Notes: generated by a model from the letters alone, not told the origin. Positions 1 through 8,065 are shown, counted from the stretch's first letter. The stretch is DNA of 24,100 nucleotides from Desulfobacter curvatus DSM 3379 (GCF_000373985.1 NZ_KB893086.1:9526-33625); one strand, 5' to 3'. Translations and numbers: made by a program.

Positions 1-435
1 AGCAGGGCGGAGATGGACGAGGTAGCCCTTCGCTCCCATAACAATGCGGAACGGGCCACCAATGACGGCAGTTTTGCCGAAGAAATTGTGCCGGTTGAAG
101 TGCCCCAACGCAAAAAAGATCCTATTATATTTGATAAAGACGAACATTTCAGGCCCGGCATGACCCTGGAAAAACTCGCCGCATTGCCCCCGGCATTTGT
201 CCCCAAAACCGGCAAGGTCACTGCAGGAAACGCCTCGGGCATCAATGACGGGTCCACCGGCGTGGTGATCATGTCCGCAGAAAAGGCCAAAGAACTGGGG
301 CTTACCCCCATTGCAAAAATAAAAGCCACAGGCATGGGCGCCTGCCATCCTTCGGTCATGGGGCTCTCTCCGGTCCCGGCAGTCAAGGACCTTATGGCAA
401 AATCCGGCGTCTTTGAACAAAGATTTCTTAATTGA
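1..435 (+). pseudogene. Acetyl-CoA C-acetyltransferase (thiolase), 5'-cut by window and 3'-truncated
   Basis: The reading frame is open from the first base (S-R-A-E-M-D-E-V-A-L-R-S-H), so the gene starts left of the window. The visible part matches the middle of biosynthetic/degradative thiolases: the DEVALRSHNNAERA helix, EIVPVEVPQRKKDP, and the highly conserved TAGNASGINDGSTGVVIMS and MGLSPVPAVK blocks. Thiolases normally continue about 75-80 residues with the IELNEAFA segment, the catalytic GHPxG histidine and the C-terminal CxGGG cysteine. Here the protein ends ...AKSGVFEQRFLN and I found no continuation of those motifs in any frame downstream. Without the His and the second Cys, the encoded protein should not carry out Claisen condensation or thiolysis of acetoacetyl-CoA. 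I therefore call it a truncated pseudogene, although a retained shortened protein or an assembly fault cannot be excluded. Confidence 0.8.
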
Positions 436-481
436 ATATTCTTATAAATTCCGTGATCTGTTATTGGGAGGGGGCTGATAT

Positions 482-582
482 ATAACAGCCATGGGCTGAC
501 CTGACATATCAGCACCGAGGTGTAGCCCACAACAAAGTAAAAAAGTAATTCAACAACTTATTGGAACTTTCTTATAAAAATT
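482..582 (+). repeat. Dispersed structured element, copy A
   Basis: One of seven related elements. It begins ATAACAGCCATGGGCTG and ends ACTTTCTTATAAAAATT. Left-half pairings: CAGCC with GGCTG, or GGGCT with AGCCC. Right hairpin: AAAGT with ACTTT around a TTCAA/TTGGAA inner stem. It lies 46 bp downstream of the truncated thiolase, between convergent genes, so no gene starts after it in its own direction. Confidence 0.8.
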
Positions 583-678
583 CATCAGATCAAACCCTGG
601 GGGAGGTGAGGACGACCTATAGGAGGGGCCGTTTTTTAGATGGCCGGCTATCGCGGAGTATCTGGTAATCACGCCTTG

Positions 679-1230
679 TTAAATATAAGACTGATATGCC
701 TGAATCTTATCATTCAATCGGCTTGAGAGAAGTTTATTGCCGGATTGTAAGTTATCCAATATCAATTCAGCCTGGTTCAGATATTTTTTCATTTTTTCGG
801 TTGTCCAATATGATGGTGGGGGCTGGAGGTTGGTTATTCTGTCAGCCAGCTTGACCATCCATATTTCCCTGGGTTGGCGTGCTATCCTTTTCAAGCTGTC
901 TGACATTTGATGTTGTTTCTCAATTTTTTTATCTTTGGTCAGAGCCAGAACGCCATCCGCAACACGCTGCCCGAACTCCGACAGCAGTTCCTCATAAGTG
1001 GTGTCCGTATCCTCAATGGTGTCATGGAGGATTGCAACTTGAACAGCCAAATCCCCATCCATATCGGTTTCATGATTTAAAGCAGCTATGATTTCCATAC
1101 TGACCATACTAAGGTGCGCTAAATATGACCATTCAGTGCCTGGGACCAACTGTCCTTTATGCCTTTCAGCAGCAAACCTGTAGGCCTTTATATATGCTTC
1201 CTGCGACCATTTGTTGTTTGTTTTTTTCAT
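679..1230 (-). CDS. HD-domain small (p)ppGpp hydrolase-like phosphohydrolase
   Basis: A 183-residue stand-alone HD protein of the RelA/SpoT hydrolase (HD_4) type. The metal-binding pattern is visible: H24 in the AERHKGQ helix, H39 in YLAHLSMVS, H69-D70 followed by E73-D74 in ILHDTIEDT, and D130 in VKLADRITNL. These correspond to the HD motifs of SpoT and of small alarmone hydrolases (Mesh1-like), which remove pyrophosphate from (p)ppGpp. No synthetase, TGS or ACT domain is present. The usual Pro after the second His (YLxHP) is Leu here, so the substrate could be another nucleotide. The start is the ATG at 1230 with a weak purine-rich stretch upstream. It is transcribed alone, away from arsC. 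The family is fairly sure, the substrate is not. Confidence 0.75.
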   Translation of the reverse strand: MKKTNNKWSQEAYIKAYRFAAERHKGQLVPGTEWSYLAHLSMVSMEIIAALNHETDMDGDLAVQVAILHDTIEDTDTTYEELLSEFGQRVADGVLALTKDKKIEKQHQMSDSLKRIARQPREIWMVKLADRITNLQPPPSYWTTEKMKKYLNQAELILDNLQSGNKLLSSRLNDKIQAYQSYI

Positions 1231-1549
1231 AATCGTTTCTTCTATCCCGAGATCATCTTTACCTAAAACTTGAGAGATATGAAACAGATATTCCCTGTCA
1301 CCAATCCGGACAGATAAAAATGATACCGTATTGCAACTGTCTCATTCCAGCGTAGTCAGGAATAAAAGCTAAAAAAATTACGGGATCTTCAATTTTTTGG
1401 AAGGGATTTTAATTGAACACATATTGATTTATGATAAAACAACTTAAATTTATGGTTGAGGCGAAACCAACGCCTTTAAGGATAAAAAAGGTTATTTCTA
1501 TGACGGCATCAGCGGAATCTGCCCCAATTTAAAAAAAGGAATACGGACA
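1231..1549. other. Divergent intergenic region between HD gene and arsC
   Basis: This 319-bp AT-rich gap must hold the promoters of both flanking genes. I see an imperfect dyad CTGTC-N9-GACAG at 1295-1313 that could be an operator or chance, and no convincing -35/-10 pair. A 26-codon ORF (1452-1532) and a stop-free extension upstream of arsC are present but have no ribosome site or family signal. Confidence 0.3.
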
Positions 1550-2005
1550 ATGAAAGAAAAACTTAAAATATTATTTCTCTGTACTGGCAATTCTTGCCGT
1601 AGCCAGATGGCAGAAGGCTGGACCAGGAAATTAAAAGGAGACATCATCGATGCGTACTCCGCCGGTATTGAAACACACGGCCTGAATCCCAATGCCGTAA
1701 AAGTAATGGCTGAGGCCGGTGTGGACATATCAAACCAACGATCCAAGCTGGTTGATGAGTTTATGGATATGGAACTAAACGCCGTCATCACCGTCTGTGG
1801 ACATGCCCATGAAAATTGTCCTTATTTCCCGGCCCGCTGCAAGGTCATTCATGTCGGATTTGATGATCCGCCGCAAATGGCCAGGGAGCTTGCCGAACAG
1901 GGTGCGGATAAGGAACAGCAGTTGGACTGCTATCGAAAAATCAGAGATGAAATCAAGGCCTTTGTTGAAAAAATGCCTGGAAATATTAACAACCCAATCG
2001 CATAA
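1550..2005 (+). CDS. arsC: Arsenate reductase, thioredoxin-coupled (LMW-PTP fold)
   Basis: A 151-residue cytoplasmic arsenate reductase of the low-molecular-weight phosphatase type, which reduces arsenate to arsenite with electrons from thioredoxin. The P-loop CTGNSCRS (C11 to S18, CX5R with R17) opens the protein. YSAGIETHGLNPNAVKVM and DISNQRS follow as in Bacillus subtilis ArsC. The relay cysteines are C83 (TVCGHAH) and C90 (ENCPYFP), and GFDDPP is the conserved acid/base loop. Having all three cysteines separates it from ordinary tyrosine phosphatases. The start is the ATG at 1550 with an AAAAAAAGGAA stretch upstream. There is no ArsR repressor, arsenite pump or other ars gene next to it, so it stands alone. 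The non-metal ArsR-type fusion at 5599 is not obviously linked. Confidence 0.92.
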   Translation: MKEKLKILFLCTGNSCRSQMAEGWTRKLKGDIIDAYSAGIETHGLNPNAVKVMAEAGVDISNQRSKLVDEFMDMELNAVITVCGHAHENCPYFPARCKVIHVGFDDPPQMARELAEQGADKEQQLDCYRKIRDEIKAFVEKMPGNINNPIA

Positions 2006-2062
2006 TCCCATACAGGGGAAAAAAGGGAAATGTCTGTAACCGGTTCAAAAAGGGTTATCGGC

Positions 2063-2090
2063 TTTTAAGCTTTTTTAAGCTTTTTTAAGC
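2063..2090. repeat. 10-bp tandem repeat at the 3' end of murJ
   Basis: TTTTTTAAGC occurs twice in tandem (2071-2090), preceded by a partial copy TTTTAAGC (2063-2070). The murJ stop codon lies in the middle unit. Copy-number slippage would only alter the last few residues (LLKKA). Confidence 0.7.
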
Positions 2091-3655
2091 AAGCCTGTCT
2101 TTGCCAGCACCTTGGCATAGAGCGTGCTCACCTCTCTGATTTTAAACACTTTTCCAATGCCTGCCAGAATGATTAGAAATAATGTGCCGACAATAAGACA
2201 AATGATTATGTGGGTAAAAAAATTAGTGGGTGGGATCAGATGAATAATTCCAATATAAACAGCCTTTAAAACCAGCCATACCATGATACTGACCAGCACC
2301 ATTAAACCAAAAAAACTGTAGACCTCTGATCGGCCGGTGTTTTTTGTTTTTCTGCCCCACACCTCAAATAAAGCACCTGTGGTAATGATCACGGACAAAG
2401 ACAGGCCCAAAGCCACGCCTTTGATTCCCATGGCCGTCATTGCAAAATAGAGCAGCGGCAGGCTTAACGCCACGCATACAGTGGAAAAAACGGCAGGGAA
2501 TAATGTATTTTGAACAGCAAAGAACCCCCGGGAAACAATGGTCTGGGCTGAAAATGCAAATGCCCCTGCCATGAAATACGGCAGCACCCCTGATGTCAGT
2601 GCCGCATCCTGGGCGTCAAAAGCCCCTCGCTGGAATAAAATAGCCACGACCTCTTTATTTAGAATCATAAATACCACTGAAAAGGGCATCACAATAAAGA
2701 TATATTTCAGCGTCTGGTTGATGATGTCATTCAGCCCGGAAAAATCTTTCCGGGCTGCGATTTTGGCCATGAACGGATAGGAAGCCACGCCCACTGCATT
2801 GCCGAAAAGCCCCACCAGTATAAACATGATGCGAAGGGCGTAGTTCATGGCAGAAATGCTTCCCTCCGTTAAAAACGAGCCAAAAAATTTCATCAAGATT
2901 TCCGTGGAAAAGGTCATGGTCAGTCCAAGCATCAGGGGTAAAGTTAATAATACATACCTGATCATATCCGGATGCCTGAAATTAAAACTTGGTATATACA
3001 TAAGGCCCACCCTTTTCGCCCCAAACAACTGAAGCAGGAAACTGCCGCAGAACGCGCCTGCAAGCACACCCCATGCAAAGCCTTCCATGCCCATAACCGG
3101 ATACAGAAGTAGCCCCCCGGCAATAATACCGGTATTGTAAATCAGTGGTGCAAGCGCCGGGAAAAGAAAGCGCTCCTTTGAATATTGTACGGCATTGAAC
3201 AGTCCACCGGCAAAAAAGAAAAATTGAGCCGGGATAATAATCCGGGTCATGCGTACGGCAAGGTCAAAGGCTGGGCCGTTTTTAAGCCCGGGGGCAAGCA
3301 CACAAATCAATTCCGGGGCAAAAATCATGGAAAGGCAGATAAAAAGAAAAAGACCGGCCCCAAAGCAGTTCAGGATAACAGAAAAAACCCGGTATCCTTC
3401 CTTTTCGTTATTATTTACAAGGTAACGGGTAAAGATGGGGATAAACGTAATGGACAAAAAACCTGACGCCACCACATGGTTTAAGATTTCAGGAATCACA
3501 AAGGCGACCTGATACGCGTCAACACCTGCACTTGCGCCGCCCATCCAGGCAATGGCGGTTTCGCGCACAAGGCCTATGATCCTGCTGGAAAACACTGATG
3601 CCATCATAATAAACGAGGCAAATCCGATTTTTTTAAAGGTTGAGGTTTGTGTCAT
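2075..3655 (-). CDS. murJ: Lipid II flippase MurJ (MviN family)
   Basis: A polytopic inner-membrane protein (526 residues from the chosen start) of the MOP superfamily that flips the lipid-linked peptidoglycan precursor lipid II to the periplasm. The N-terminus carries the family signature SSRIIGLVRETAIAWMGG (residues ~24-41), then DAYQVAFVIPEILNHVVASG and FIPIFTRYL. The rest is a run of hydrophobic helices consistent with the usual 14 TM segments, ending in a basic tail. The open frame continues upstream to 3832, but that part is not membrane-protein-like and runs antisense through repeat copy B. I therefore chose the ATG at 3655 (MTQTSTFKK). The ATG at 3670 (MGFQTM) is an alternative, and neither has a strong ribosome site. 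It is transcribed alone, convergent with arsC. Confidence 0.93.
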   Translation of the reverse strand: MTQTSTFKKIGFASFIMMASVFSSRIIGLVRETAIAWMGGASAGVDAYQVAFVIPEILNHVVASGFLSITFIPIFTRYLVNNNEKEGYRVFSVILNCFGAGLFLFICLSMIFAPELICVLAPGLKNGPAFDLAVRMTRIIIPAQFFFFAGGLFNAVQYSKERFLFPALAPLIYNTGIIAGGLLLYPVMGMEGFAWGVLAGAFCGSFLLQLFGAKRVGLMYIPSFNFRHPDMIRYVLLTLPLMLGLTMTFSTEILMKFFGSFLTEGSISAMNYALRIMFILVGLFGNAVGVASYPFMAKIAARKDFSGLNDIINQTLKYIFIVMPFSVVFMILNKEVVAILFQRGAFDAQDAALTSGVLPYFMAGAFAFSAQTIVSRGFFAVQNTLFPAVFSTVCVALSLPLLYFAMTAMGIKGVALGLSLSVIITTGALFEVWGRKTKNTGRSEVYSFFGLMVLVSIMVWLVLKAVYIGIIHLIPPTNFFTHIIICLIVGTLFLIILAGIGKVFKIREVSTLYAKVLAKTGLLKKA

Positions 3656-3772
3656 AGTTTGAAATCCCATGCAGGCTTTATCATAAAATATATCTACGTA
3701 TAAGAATGGTCTGAAATAGTTTGACCTGAAATACAGCCTGCATATACAATGAATCGCATAAATATGATAGCA

Positions 3773-3872
3773 ATAACAGCCATGAGGTTGGCCTGGTCTG
3801 TCAATACCTGGCTTCAGCCTATAGCGAAACACAAAAGCAATTCAATAAGTTATTTGGGCTTTCATACCAAAA
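3773..3872 (+). repeat. Dispersed structured element, copy B
   Basis: It begins ATAACAGCCATGAGGTTGG and is the most diverged copy. Its pairing is kept: CAGCC with GGTTG, or AGGTT with AGCCT in the left half (G-U pairs included), and AAAGC with GCTTT plus CAATAA/TTATTTG in the right hairpin. The end is degenerate (TTTCATACCAAAAC). It sits between the divergent murJ and 3928 genes, ending 55 bp before the latter's start in sense orientation. Confidence 0.75.
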
Positions 3873-3927
3873 CATAGAAGCTCGGCTGGCCTGAAAATAT
3901 TAAAACGAAACGAATCAAGGAAAAATC

Positions 3928-4203
3928 ATGACCTCAAAGCTGGGAATTTTTTCAATTATTGCCGGTCTTGTACTTGGATTGTTTGCCATGCTTGCCAAAT
4001 TTATGGGCGCGTCCGTTTTTCTTTCCACCATGACCCTTTCCACTTTTTTTGAAGGCGTTACCGGTCGAATTCTGGACAGGATTTCAAATGATACGGTTTA
4101 CAATGTATTATATTCATTTTTTTATGAGGTTCATCTTGCAGGGATTTTGATTGGTTTGGGTGTTATTTTGCTGATTGTCGGTACTTTCATTCGTAAGGAT
4201 TGA
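3928..4203 (+). CDS. Small two-TM membrane protein of unknown function
   Basis: A 91-residue protein I do not recognise. Two strongly hydrophobic segments (about residues 5-27 and 64-88) flank a central stretch (FFEGVTGRILDRISNDTVYN) that would be a loop of about 35 residues. It ends in a short basic tail (FIRKD). AAGGA lies 7 nt before the ATG. The next gene (UspA) starts about 120 bp downstream on the same strand. The coding look (clear RBS, coherent hydrophobicity) supports a real gene, with no evidence for its role. Confidence 0.65.
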   Translation: MTSKLGIFSIIAGLVLGLFAMLAKFMGASVFLSTMTLSTFFEGVTGRILDRISNDTVYNVLYSFFYEVHLAGILIGLGVILLIVGTFIRKD

Positions 4204-4325
4204 CATTTTAGCCTTGTTAAACATGGTTTGATCCATTATTTTAGTTTATTATTTTTTTCAATTATTGTTGGTCGGTTATGGTATCGAGTTGATAAAAATA
4301 AGTGACGAAAATAGAGAGGAAATAT

Positions 4326-4718
4326 ATGAAAATTCTCGTTGGATATAAAGGCGTCAATATCGGTCAGGATCTGCTCAAGCTCGCCGTTGAGCATGCAAAG
4401 GCGTTTGATGCCACAGTACTGGTTGTCACCTCCATGTTGGAGGGCACTGAAAAGGACCAGAAAAAAATTCTGGAAGCAGAAAGCAACCTGGATGAGGCGC
4501 AAGTCTTTTTCAAAGGGCAGGGGATAACCTGTGAAAAACATCTTCTGATCCGTGGCATGGAGGCCGGAGAGGATATTGTTGCGTTTGCAAATGAAAAAAA
4601 TGTGGATGAAATTATCATTGGTGTGAAAAGCCGTTCAAATGTAGGAAAACTATTGTTTGGTTCCACGGCTCAAACAGTGATATTAGAGGCGGACTGCCCG
4701 GTTGTCAGCGTAAGGTAA
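4326..4718 (+). CDS. Universal stress protein (UspA family)
   Basis: A 130-residue single-domain UspA protein of the HUP/adenine-nucleotide alpha-hydrolase-like fold. It starts KILVGYKG, as UspA domains do, has a central AEHAK-like helix, and near the C-terminus carries the ATP-binding loop GVKSRSNVGKLLFGST (residues 99-114), a version of G-2x-G-9x-G(S/T) in which the second Gly is Ser. It then runs into TVILEADCPVVSVR, the typical last strand. The ATG at 4326 follows AGAGAGGA at good distance and removes an eight-residue extension present in the longer frame. A hairpin terminator follows, so it likely ends a transcript. Such proteins bind ATP and help survival under stress or starvation; the specific role here is unknown. 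Confidence 0.88.
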   Translation: MKILVGYKGVNIGQDLLKLAVEHAKAFDATVLVVTSMLEGTEKDQKKILEAESNLDEAQVFFKGQGITCEKHLLIRGMEAGEDIVAFANEKNVDEIIIGVKSRSNVGKLLFGSTAQTVILEADCPVVSVR

Positions 4719-4739
4719 ACACCATTTCATTTTTGTTTT

Positions 4740-4778
4740 GGGCAGCACGTGCTTGATTGCTGCCCATTATTTTTGTTT
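4740..4778 (+). terminator. Rho-independent terminator after UspA gene
   Basis: GGGCAGC (4740-4746) pairs perfectly with GCTGCCC (4759-4765) around a 12-nt loop, followed by ATTATTTTTGTTT. It closes the transcript 21 bp after the uspA-type stop codon and just before repeat copy C. Confidence 0.8.
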
Positions 4779-4790
4779 GATCAAAATTAT

Positions 4791-4889
4791 ATAACGGTCA
4801 CGGACCGTATCTGGTATCTCACCCCTGGTCCGGTCCACAACAAAGTTTGAAAGATCTCTGTGGGTTACACAGACTTTCTAATAGAGGTT
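4791..4889 (+). repeat. Dispersed structured element, copy C
   Basis: It begins ATAACGGTCACGGACCGT, a perfect ACGGTC/GACCGT dyad. GGACC can alternatively pair with GGTCC downstream. The right hairpin is the strongest of the set: GAAAG-N3-TCTGTG-GGTTA-CACAGA-CTTTC. It ends 6 bp before the start codon of the hydrolase at 4896, so it would form most of that gene's leader. Confidence 0.85.
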
Positions 4890-4895
4890 CCTGTT

Positions 4896-5573
4896 ATGAA
4901 ACTTAGATATTTTTCCCACTCCGCTTTCCAGATTACCTGTGATGACGGATCAAAAATTCTGATTGACCCATTTTTGGATGATAATCCCACATCACCGGTT
5001 AAGGCCGAAGATGTGGAAGCAGACTATATTCTGATCAGCCATGGTCATTGGGATCATCTTGGCGATACCCTGAGCATTGCCCAAAGATGTAATGCATTAT
5101 GCATCTGTGAAAATGAACTTGGCTCTTACTTAGGCACCAAGGGACTTAATGTCCATAGAATGCACATCGGCGGGGCCTTTGAGTTTGATTTCGGCCGGGT
5201 AAAGTTAACCCAGGCCCTTCACAGTTCAGTCACCCCGGATAATGTCTGCCATGGTACGCCCACAGGATTTGTGATCACCATCAACGGCATCACGCTTTAT
5301 CATACGGGAGACACCGGGCTGTTTTCCGATATGAAGCTTATCGGGCAGCTTAATAATATTCATACCATGATGGTGCCCATAGGCGATAACTTCACCATGG
5401 GCATTGAAGATGCAGCCATAGCCTGTGATTTTGTCAAACCGGTTCAGGCCATTCCCATGCACTACGACACATTTGATGTGATCCGGGCAAATCCTGAAGA
5501 TTTCTGTGAAAAAGTTAGTGCCAACGGCATTGCGTGTAAAATTATGAATTTTGGTGACCAAATCACGATTTAA
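4896..5573 (+). CDS. Metallo-beta-lactamase-fold metal-dependent hydrolase (UPF0173-like)
   Basis: A 226-residue cytoplasmic hydrolase of the MBL superfamily, closest in pattern to the YtkL/UPF0173 family. The zinc motif HGHWDH is at residues 49-54 (H49, H51, D53, H54). H109 (LTQALHSS), D139 (YHTGDTGLFSDM) and a C-terminal MHYDTF supply the other expected ligands. The start MKLRYFSHSAFQI is typical for the family. The frame extends upstream to a GTG at 4860, but that part is the right hairpin of repeat copy C, so I used the ATG at 4896 with AGAGG before it. The ArsR-methyltransferase gene follows within about 25 bp or overlaps, so the two are probably co-transcribed. The substrate is unknown for this family. 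Confidence 0.87.
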   Translation: MKLRYFSHSAFQITCDDGSKILIDPFLDDNPTSPVKAEDVEADYILISHGHWDHLGDTLSIAQRCNALCICENELGSYLGTKGLNVHRMHIGGAFEFDFGRVKLTQALHSSVTPDNVCHGTPTGFVITINGITLYHTGDTGLFSDMKLIGQLNNIHTMMVPIGDNFTMGIEDAAIACDFVKPVQAIPMHYDTFDVIRANPEDFCEKVSANGIACKIMNFGDQITI

Positions 5574-5598
5574 TCCTAAACGGGCCATCCAGTACTTT

Positions 5599-6510
5599 AT
5601 GGAAATAATTAAACAGTTCAAAGCCTTATCTGATCCTACCCGGCTGCGGCTTTTGTTTATTCTTGAGCATTTTGAACTCAATGTGAATGAAATTGTCTCC
5701 GTGGTGAACATGGTGCAGTCCGGGGTGTCCCGGCACTTAAAAATTTTGCTTGAAGCAGGACTGCTGGTCTCACGCAAAGACGGCAGTTTCATATATTATG
5801 CCGCGGACAAAAACGGATATAACCGGGAACTTGTTGTTCTTGCCTGCAGACAGCTTGAAAACGACCTGGAATTGCAGGAAGATCTGGCCCGTACACAGCA
5901 GTGTATCATGTTAAGAAAAAACAAATCCAGGCGTTTTTTCAAAACCGCGGCCCCGCGGTGGGACCGTTTAAAAAGGAAAGTCCTTGGCGATTTTGATCCA
6001 AACTCTGTGTTTGAAGACTATCTTCAGAAGGCGTCGGTTGTTGCCGATCTTGGCTGCGGAACCGGTGAGATGCTTGCCGGTCTTCTCGGCAGTGGTGAGA
6101 AAAAACTTATCGGTGTGGACGTCTCACCCGAGATGTTGGAACAGGCAAGGCTTCGGCTGCCGGAAAGCAGGAATTTAGAGCTTCGCATAGGAGAGCTGGA
6201 ACACCTTCCCATGCGTGAACAGGAAGCGGATGCGGCGTTGATGAGTATGGTGCTGTACCATGTGTCCGAGCCTGAAAAAGCGATCCGGGAGGTGTACCGG
6301 GTCCTTAACCCCGGAGGCTTATTTCTTCTGGTGGATTTTTTAAAACATGATCAGGAACAGATCAAAGATATCATTGGGGGGGTCTGGCTGGGGTTTACCC
6401 GACAGCAGATTTCAGGGTGGCTGGAGAGAACCGGTTTCAATCTTAAACATTTCGAATCTTATCCGGTTGAAAAGACATTGACCTTAACCTTTTATCTTGC
6501 ACAAAAATAA
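5599..6510 (+). CDS. ArsR-type winged helix fused to SAM-dependent methyltransferase
   Basis: A 303-residue two-domain protein. Residues ~1-95 form an ArsR/SmtB winged helix (FKALSDPTRLRLLFILEHFELNVNEIV, recognition helix QSGVSRHLKILLEAGLL, wing SRKDGSFIYYA). Residues ~115-303 form a class I methyltransferase (motif I VADLGCGTG at 148-156, acidic D174 in IGVDVSPEM, post-motif NPGGLFLLVDFLKH). The usual ArsR metal ligands (CxC in the third helix) are absent, so metal sensing is unlikely; sensing a methyl-cycle metabolite would be a guess. In other bacteria such fusions often sit near SAM-cycle genes, which are not visible here. An upstream in-frame start (5551) would overlap the hydrolase. I prefer the ATG at 5599 because family members begin just before the FKALSDPTR helix. 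Confidence 0.87.
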   Translation: MEIIKQFKALSDPTRLRLLFILEHFELNVNEIVSVVNMVQSGVSRHLKILLEAGLLVSRKDGSFIYYAADKNGYNRELVVLACRQLENDLELQEDLARTQQCIMLRKNKSRRFFKTAAPRWDRLKRKVLGDFDPNSVFEDYLQKASVVADLGCGTGEMLAGLLGSGEKKLIGVDVSPEMLEQARLRLPESRNLELRIGELEHLPMREQEADAALMSMVLYHVSEPEKAIREVYRVLNPGGLFLLVDFLKHDQEQIKDIIGGVWLGFTRQQISGWLERTGFNLKHFESYPVEKTLTLTFYLAQK

Positions 6511-6520
6511 TGGAGAGACA

Positions 6521-7969
6521 ATGATTTATCCTGTTATCCTGGCCGGCGGTTCCGGAACCAGACTGTGGCCCATGTCCAGGTCTTTGTATCCCAAACAGCT
6601 CATTAATCTGTATAACGAACATACCATGCTGCAAAATACCCTTTTGCGGTTATCAGGTCTTAACGCCCTTGGTGCGCCGGTGGTCATATGCAATGAGAAC
6701 CATAGATTCATGACTGCAGAGCAGATCCGCCGGATTGATATCAATGATTTCAAGATTATTCTTGAACCGGCTGCCAGGAATACGGCCCCGGCCATTGCTT
6801 TGGCAGCCTTGATTCTTGATGATAATCCTGAGTCTGAGCATCAGGATGACCCTGTGATGCTGGTACTGCCCGCAGACCATGAAATTAAAAATATTGAAGT
6901 GTTTCATAAAATCATTCAATCGGGTGAGCAACTGGCCCGGCAGGGCAAACTGGTTACCTTCGGTATCGTACCCTCATCCCCGGAAACAGGCTATGGGTAT
7001 ATCAAGAAAGGAGATAAACTGGATAATTCAAATCCGGCGTTCATGATTGATCGGTTTGTGGAAAAACCCGATTATGAGACAGCGGTATCCTATCTTGAAT
7101 CCGGCAATTTTTGCTGGAACTCAGGCATGTTCATGTTCAAGGCCTCTTCCGTTATTTCCGAGCTTGGGGATTTTGACCCGGACATGCTTGAAAAATGCCG
7201 GACAGCGATTAAACGTGGGAATTTGGACTTGGATTTTTTCAGGGTGGATAAAGCCGCATTTGAAGCGATCATTGAGGATTCCATCGACTACGCCGTTATG
7301 GAAAAAACAGCAAAAGGCGTTGTCGTTCCTCTTGATGCCGGATGGAATGACCTGGGTTCCTTTGACGCCTTGTGGCAGACCGGGGACAAGGATGAATGCA
7401 ATAATGTGATCAGCGGAGATGTGCTGGTACACAATGTCACGGATACGTACATCCATTCAGATAGTCGCCTTGTGGCAGCCGTGGGCCTTGAAAAATTTGT
7501 GATCGTGGATACCAAGGATGCTGTGCTGGTGGCCCCCCGGGAGCAGGTTCAGGATGTAAAAAAAATAGTTACCCAGCTAAAAGAGCAAAATCGAGAGGAA
7601 GCGGTTTGCCATGCCAAAGTCTACCGGCCCTGGGGCGATTATGAAACCATTGATATGGCGGACAGGTACCAGGTTAAGCGCATAACCGTAAAGCCCGGTG
7701 CTAAGCTGTCTTTGCAGAAACACCATCACCGGGCGGAGCACTGGACCGTTGTGTCCGGGACGGCCATTGTCACCAAAGACACTGAAGAGATCCTTTTAAA
7801 GGAAGATCAGTCTGTCTACATTCCCCTTGGCACCATGCACAGGCTGGAAAATCCGGGTAAAATTCCCCTGGAACTGATAGAGGTGCAGTCGGGTCCATAC
7901 CTGGGGGAAGATGATATCGTCAGGTTTGATGATGTTTACGGACGTGGAAAAGAATCCGGCACTAAATAA
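6521..7969 (+). CDS. manC: Mannose-1-phosphate guanylyltransferase / mannose-6-phosphate isomerase
   Basis: A 482-residue bifunctional enzyme that makes GDP-mannose for polysaccharides (ManC/AlgA/CpsB type). The N-terminal nucleotidyltransferase shows GGSGTRLWPMSRSLYPKQ (residues 9-26), EPAARNTAPAIALAA, the LPADH site and FVEKPD. The C-terminal type II phosphomannose isomerase cupin shows RPWGDYETID, ITVKPGAKLSLQKHHHRAEHW (metal-binding His cluster) and IPLGTMHRLENPG. GGAGAGAC precedes the ATG at 6521, 10 bp after the methyltransferase stop, so both may be on one transcript. The stop codon TAA coincides with the first bases of repeat copy D. It is alone here, with no sugar-nucleotide or glycosyltransferase cluster nearby. 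Confidence 0.95.
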   Translation: MIYPVILAGGSGTRLWPMSRSLYPKQLINLYNEHTMLQNTLLRLSGLNALGAPVVICNENHRFMTAEQIRRIDINDFKIILEPAARNTAPAIALAALILDDNPESEHQDDPVMLVLPADHEIKNIEVFHKIIQSGEQLARQGKLVTFGIVPSSPETGYGYIKKGDKLDNSNPAFMIDRFVEKPDYETAVSYLESGNFCWNSGMFMFKASSVISELGDFDPDMLEKCRTAIKRGNLDLDFFRVDKAAFEAIIEDSIDYAVMEKTAKGVVVPLDAGWNDLGSFDALWQTGDKDECNNVISGDVLVHNVTDTYIHSDSRLVAAVGLEKFVIVDTKDAVLVAPREQVQDVKKIVTQLKEQNREEAVCHAKVYRPWGDYETIDMADRYQVKRITVKPGAKLSLQKHHHRAEHWTVVSGTAIVTKDTEEILLKEDQSVYIPLGTMHRLENPGKIPLELIEVQSGPYLGEDDIVRFDDVYGRGKESGTK

Positions 7970-8065
7970 CGGTCATGGGCCGACCTGGTCTATCAGCACC
8001 AAGGCTGAGCCCACAACGAAAGTTGAAAGACCTCCGTGTGTTACACAGACTTTCATATAAAAATT
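7966..8065 (+). repeat. Dispersed structured element, copy D
   Basis: It begins ATAACGGTCATGGGCCG, with its first TAA serving as the manC stop codon. CGGTC pairs with GGCCG, or TGGGC with GCCCA. The right hairpin is GAAAG-N3-TCCGTG...CACAGA-CTTTC with one mismatch. It ends TTTCATATAAAAATT. It is placed as a 3' UTR-like copy immediately after manC. Confidence 0.85.

Noticed and set aside
482..582. The repeats as a CRISPR array or as simple terminators
   Set aside because: They are dispersed, not regularly spaced, and their hairpins lack a following U-run; the nearby terminator after the UspA gene is separate from copy C.
590..678. Possible terminator or ribosome-site cluster (AGGAGG, GGCC...GGCC) after repeat copy A
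   Set aside because: The GGCC arms are only 4 bp and no ORF follows the purine-rich boxes on the plus strand.
879..1091. Plus-strand ORF opposite the HD gene
   Set aside because: It is antisense to a gene with clear HD motifs and has no protein-like composition.
1452..1532. 26-codon ORF and stop-free frame upstream of arsC, and a GEMM-like string (GGCG...TATGACGGC) there
   Set aside because: There is no ribosome site or family signal. The resemblance to c-di-GMP riboswitches lacks the GGCAAACC and pairing elements of that class, so I judge it chance.
3185..3466. 93-residue plus-strand ORF within murJ
   Set aside because: A Lys/Gly-rich antisense shadow of MurJ membrane helices.
3656..3832. 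59-residue N-terminal extension of MurJ
   Set aside because: It is Cys/Tyr/His-rich, not like MurJ, and is antisense to repeat copy B. The family N-terminus begins near residue 60.
4860..4895. Longer N-terminus (GTG start) for the MBL hydrolase, reading GYTDFLIEVPV
   Set aside because: These codons are the right hairpin and end of repeat copy C. A similar peptide (GYREFLIK) appears before yqgE from copy E, which shows it comes from the repeat, not from the protein families.
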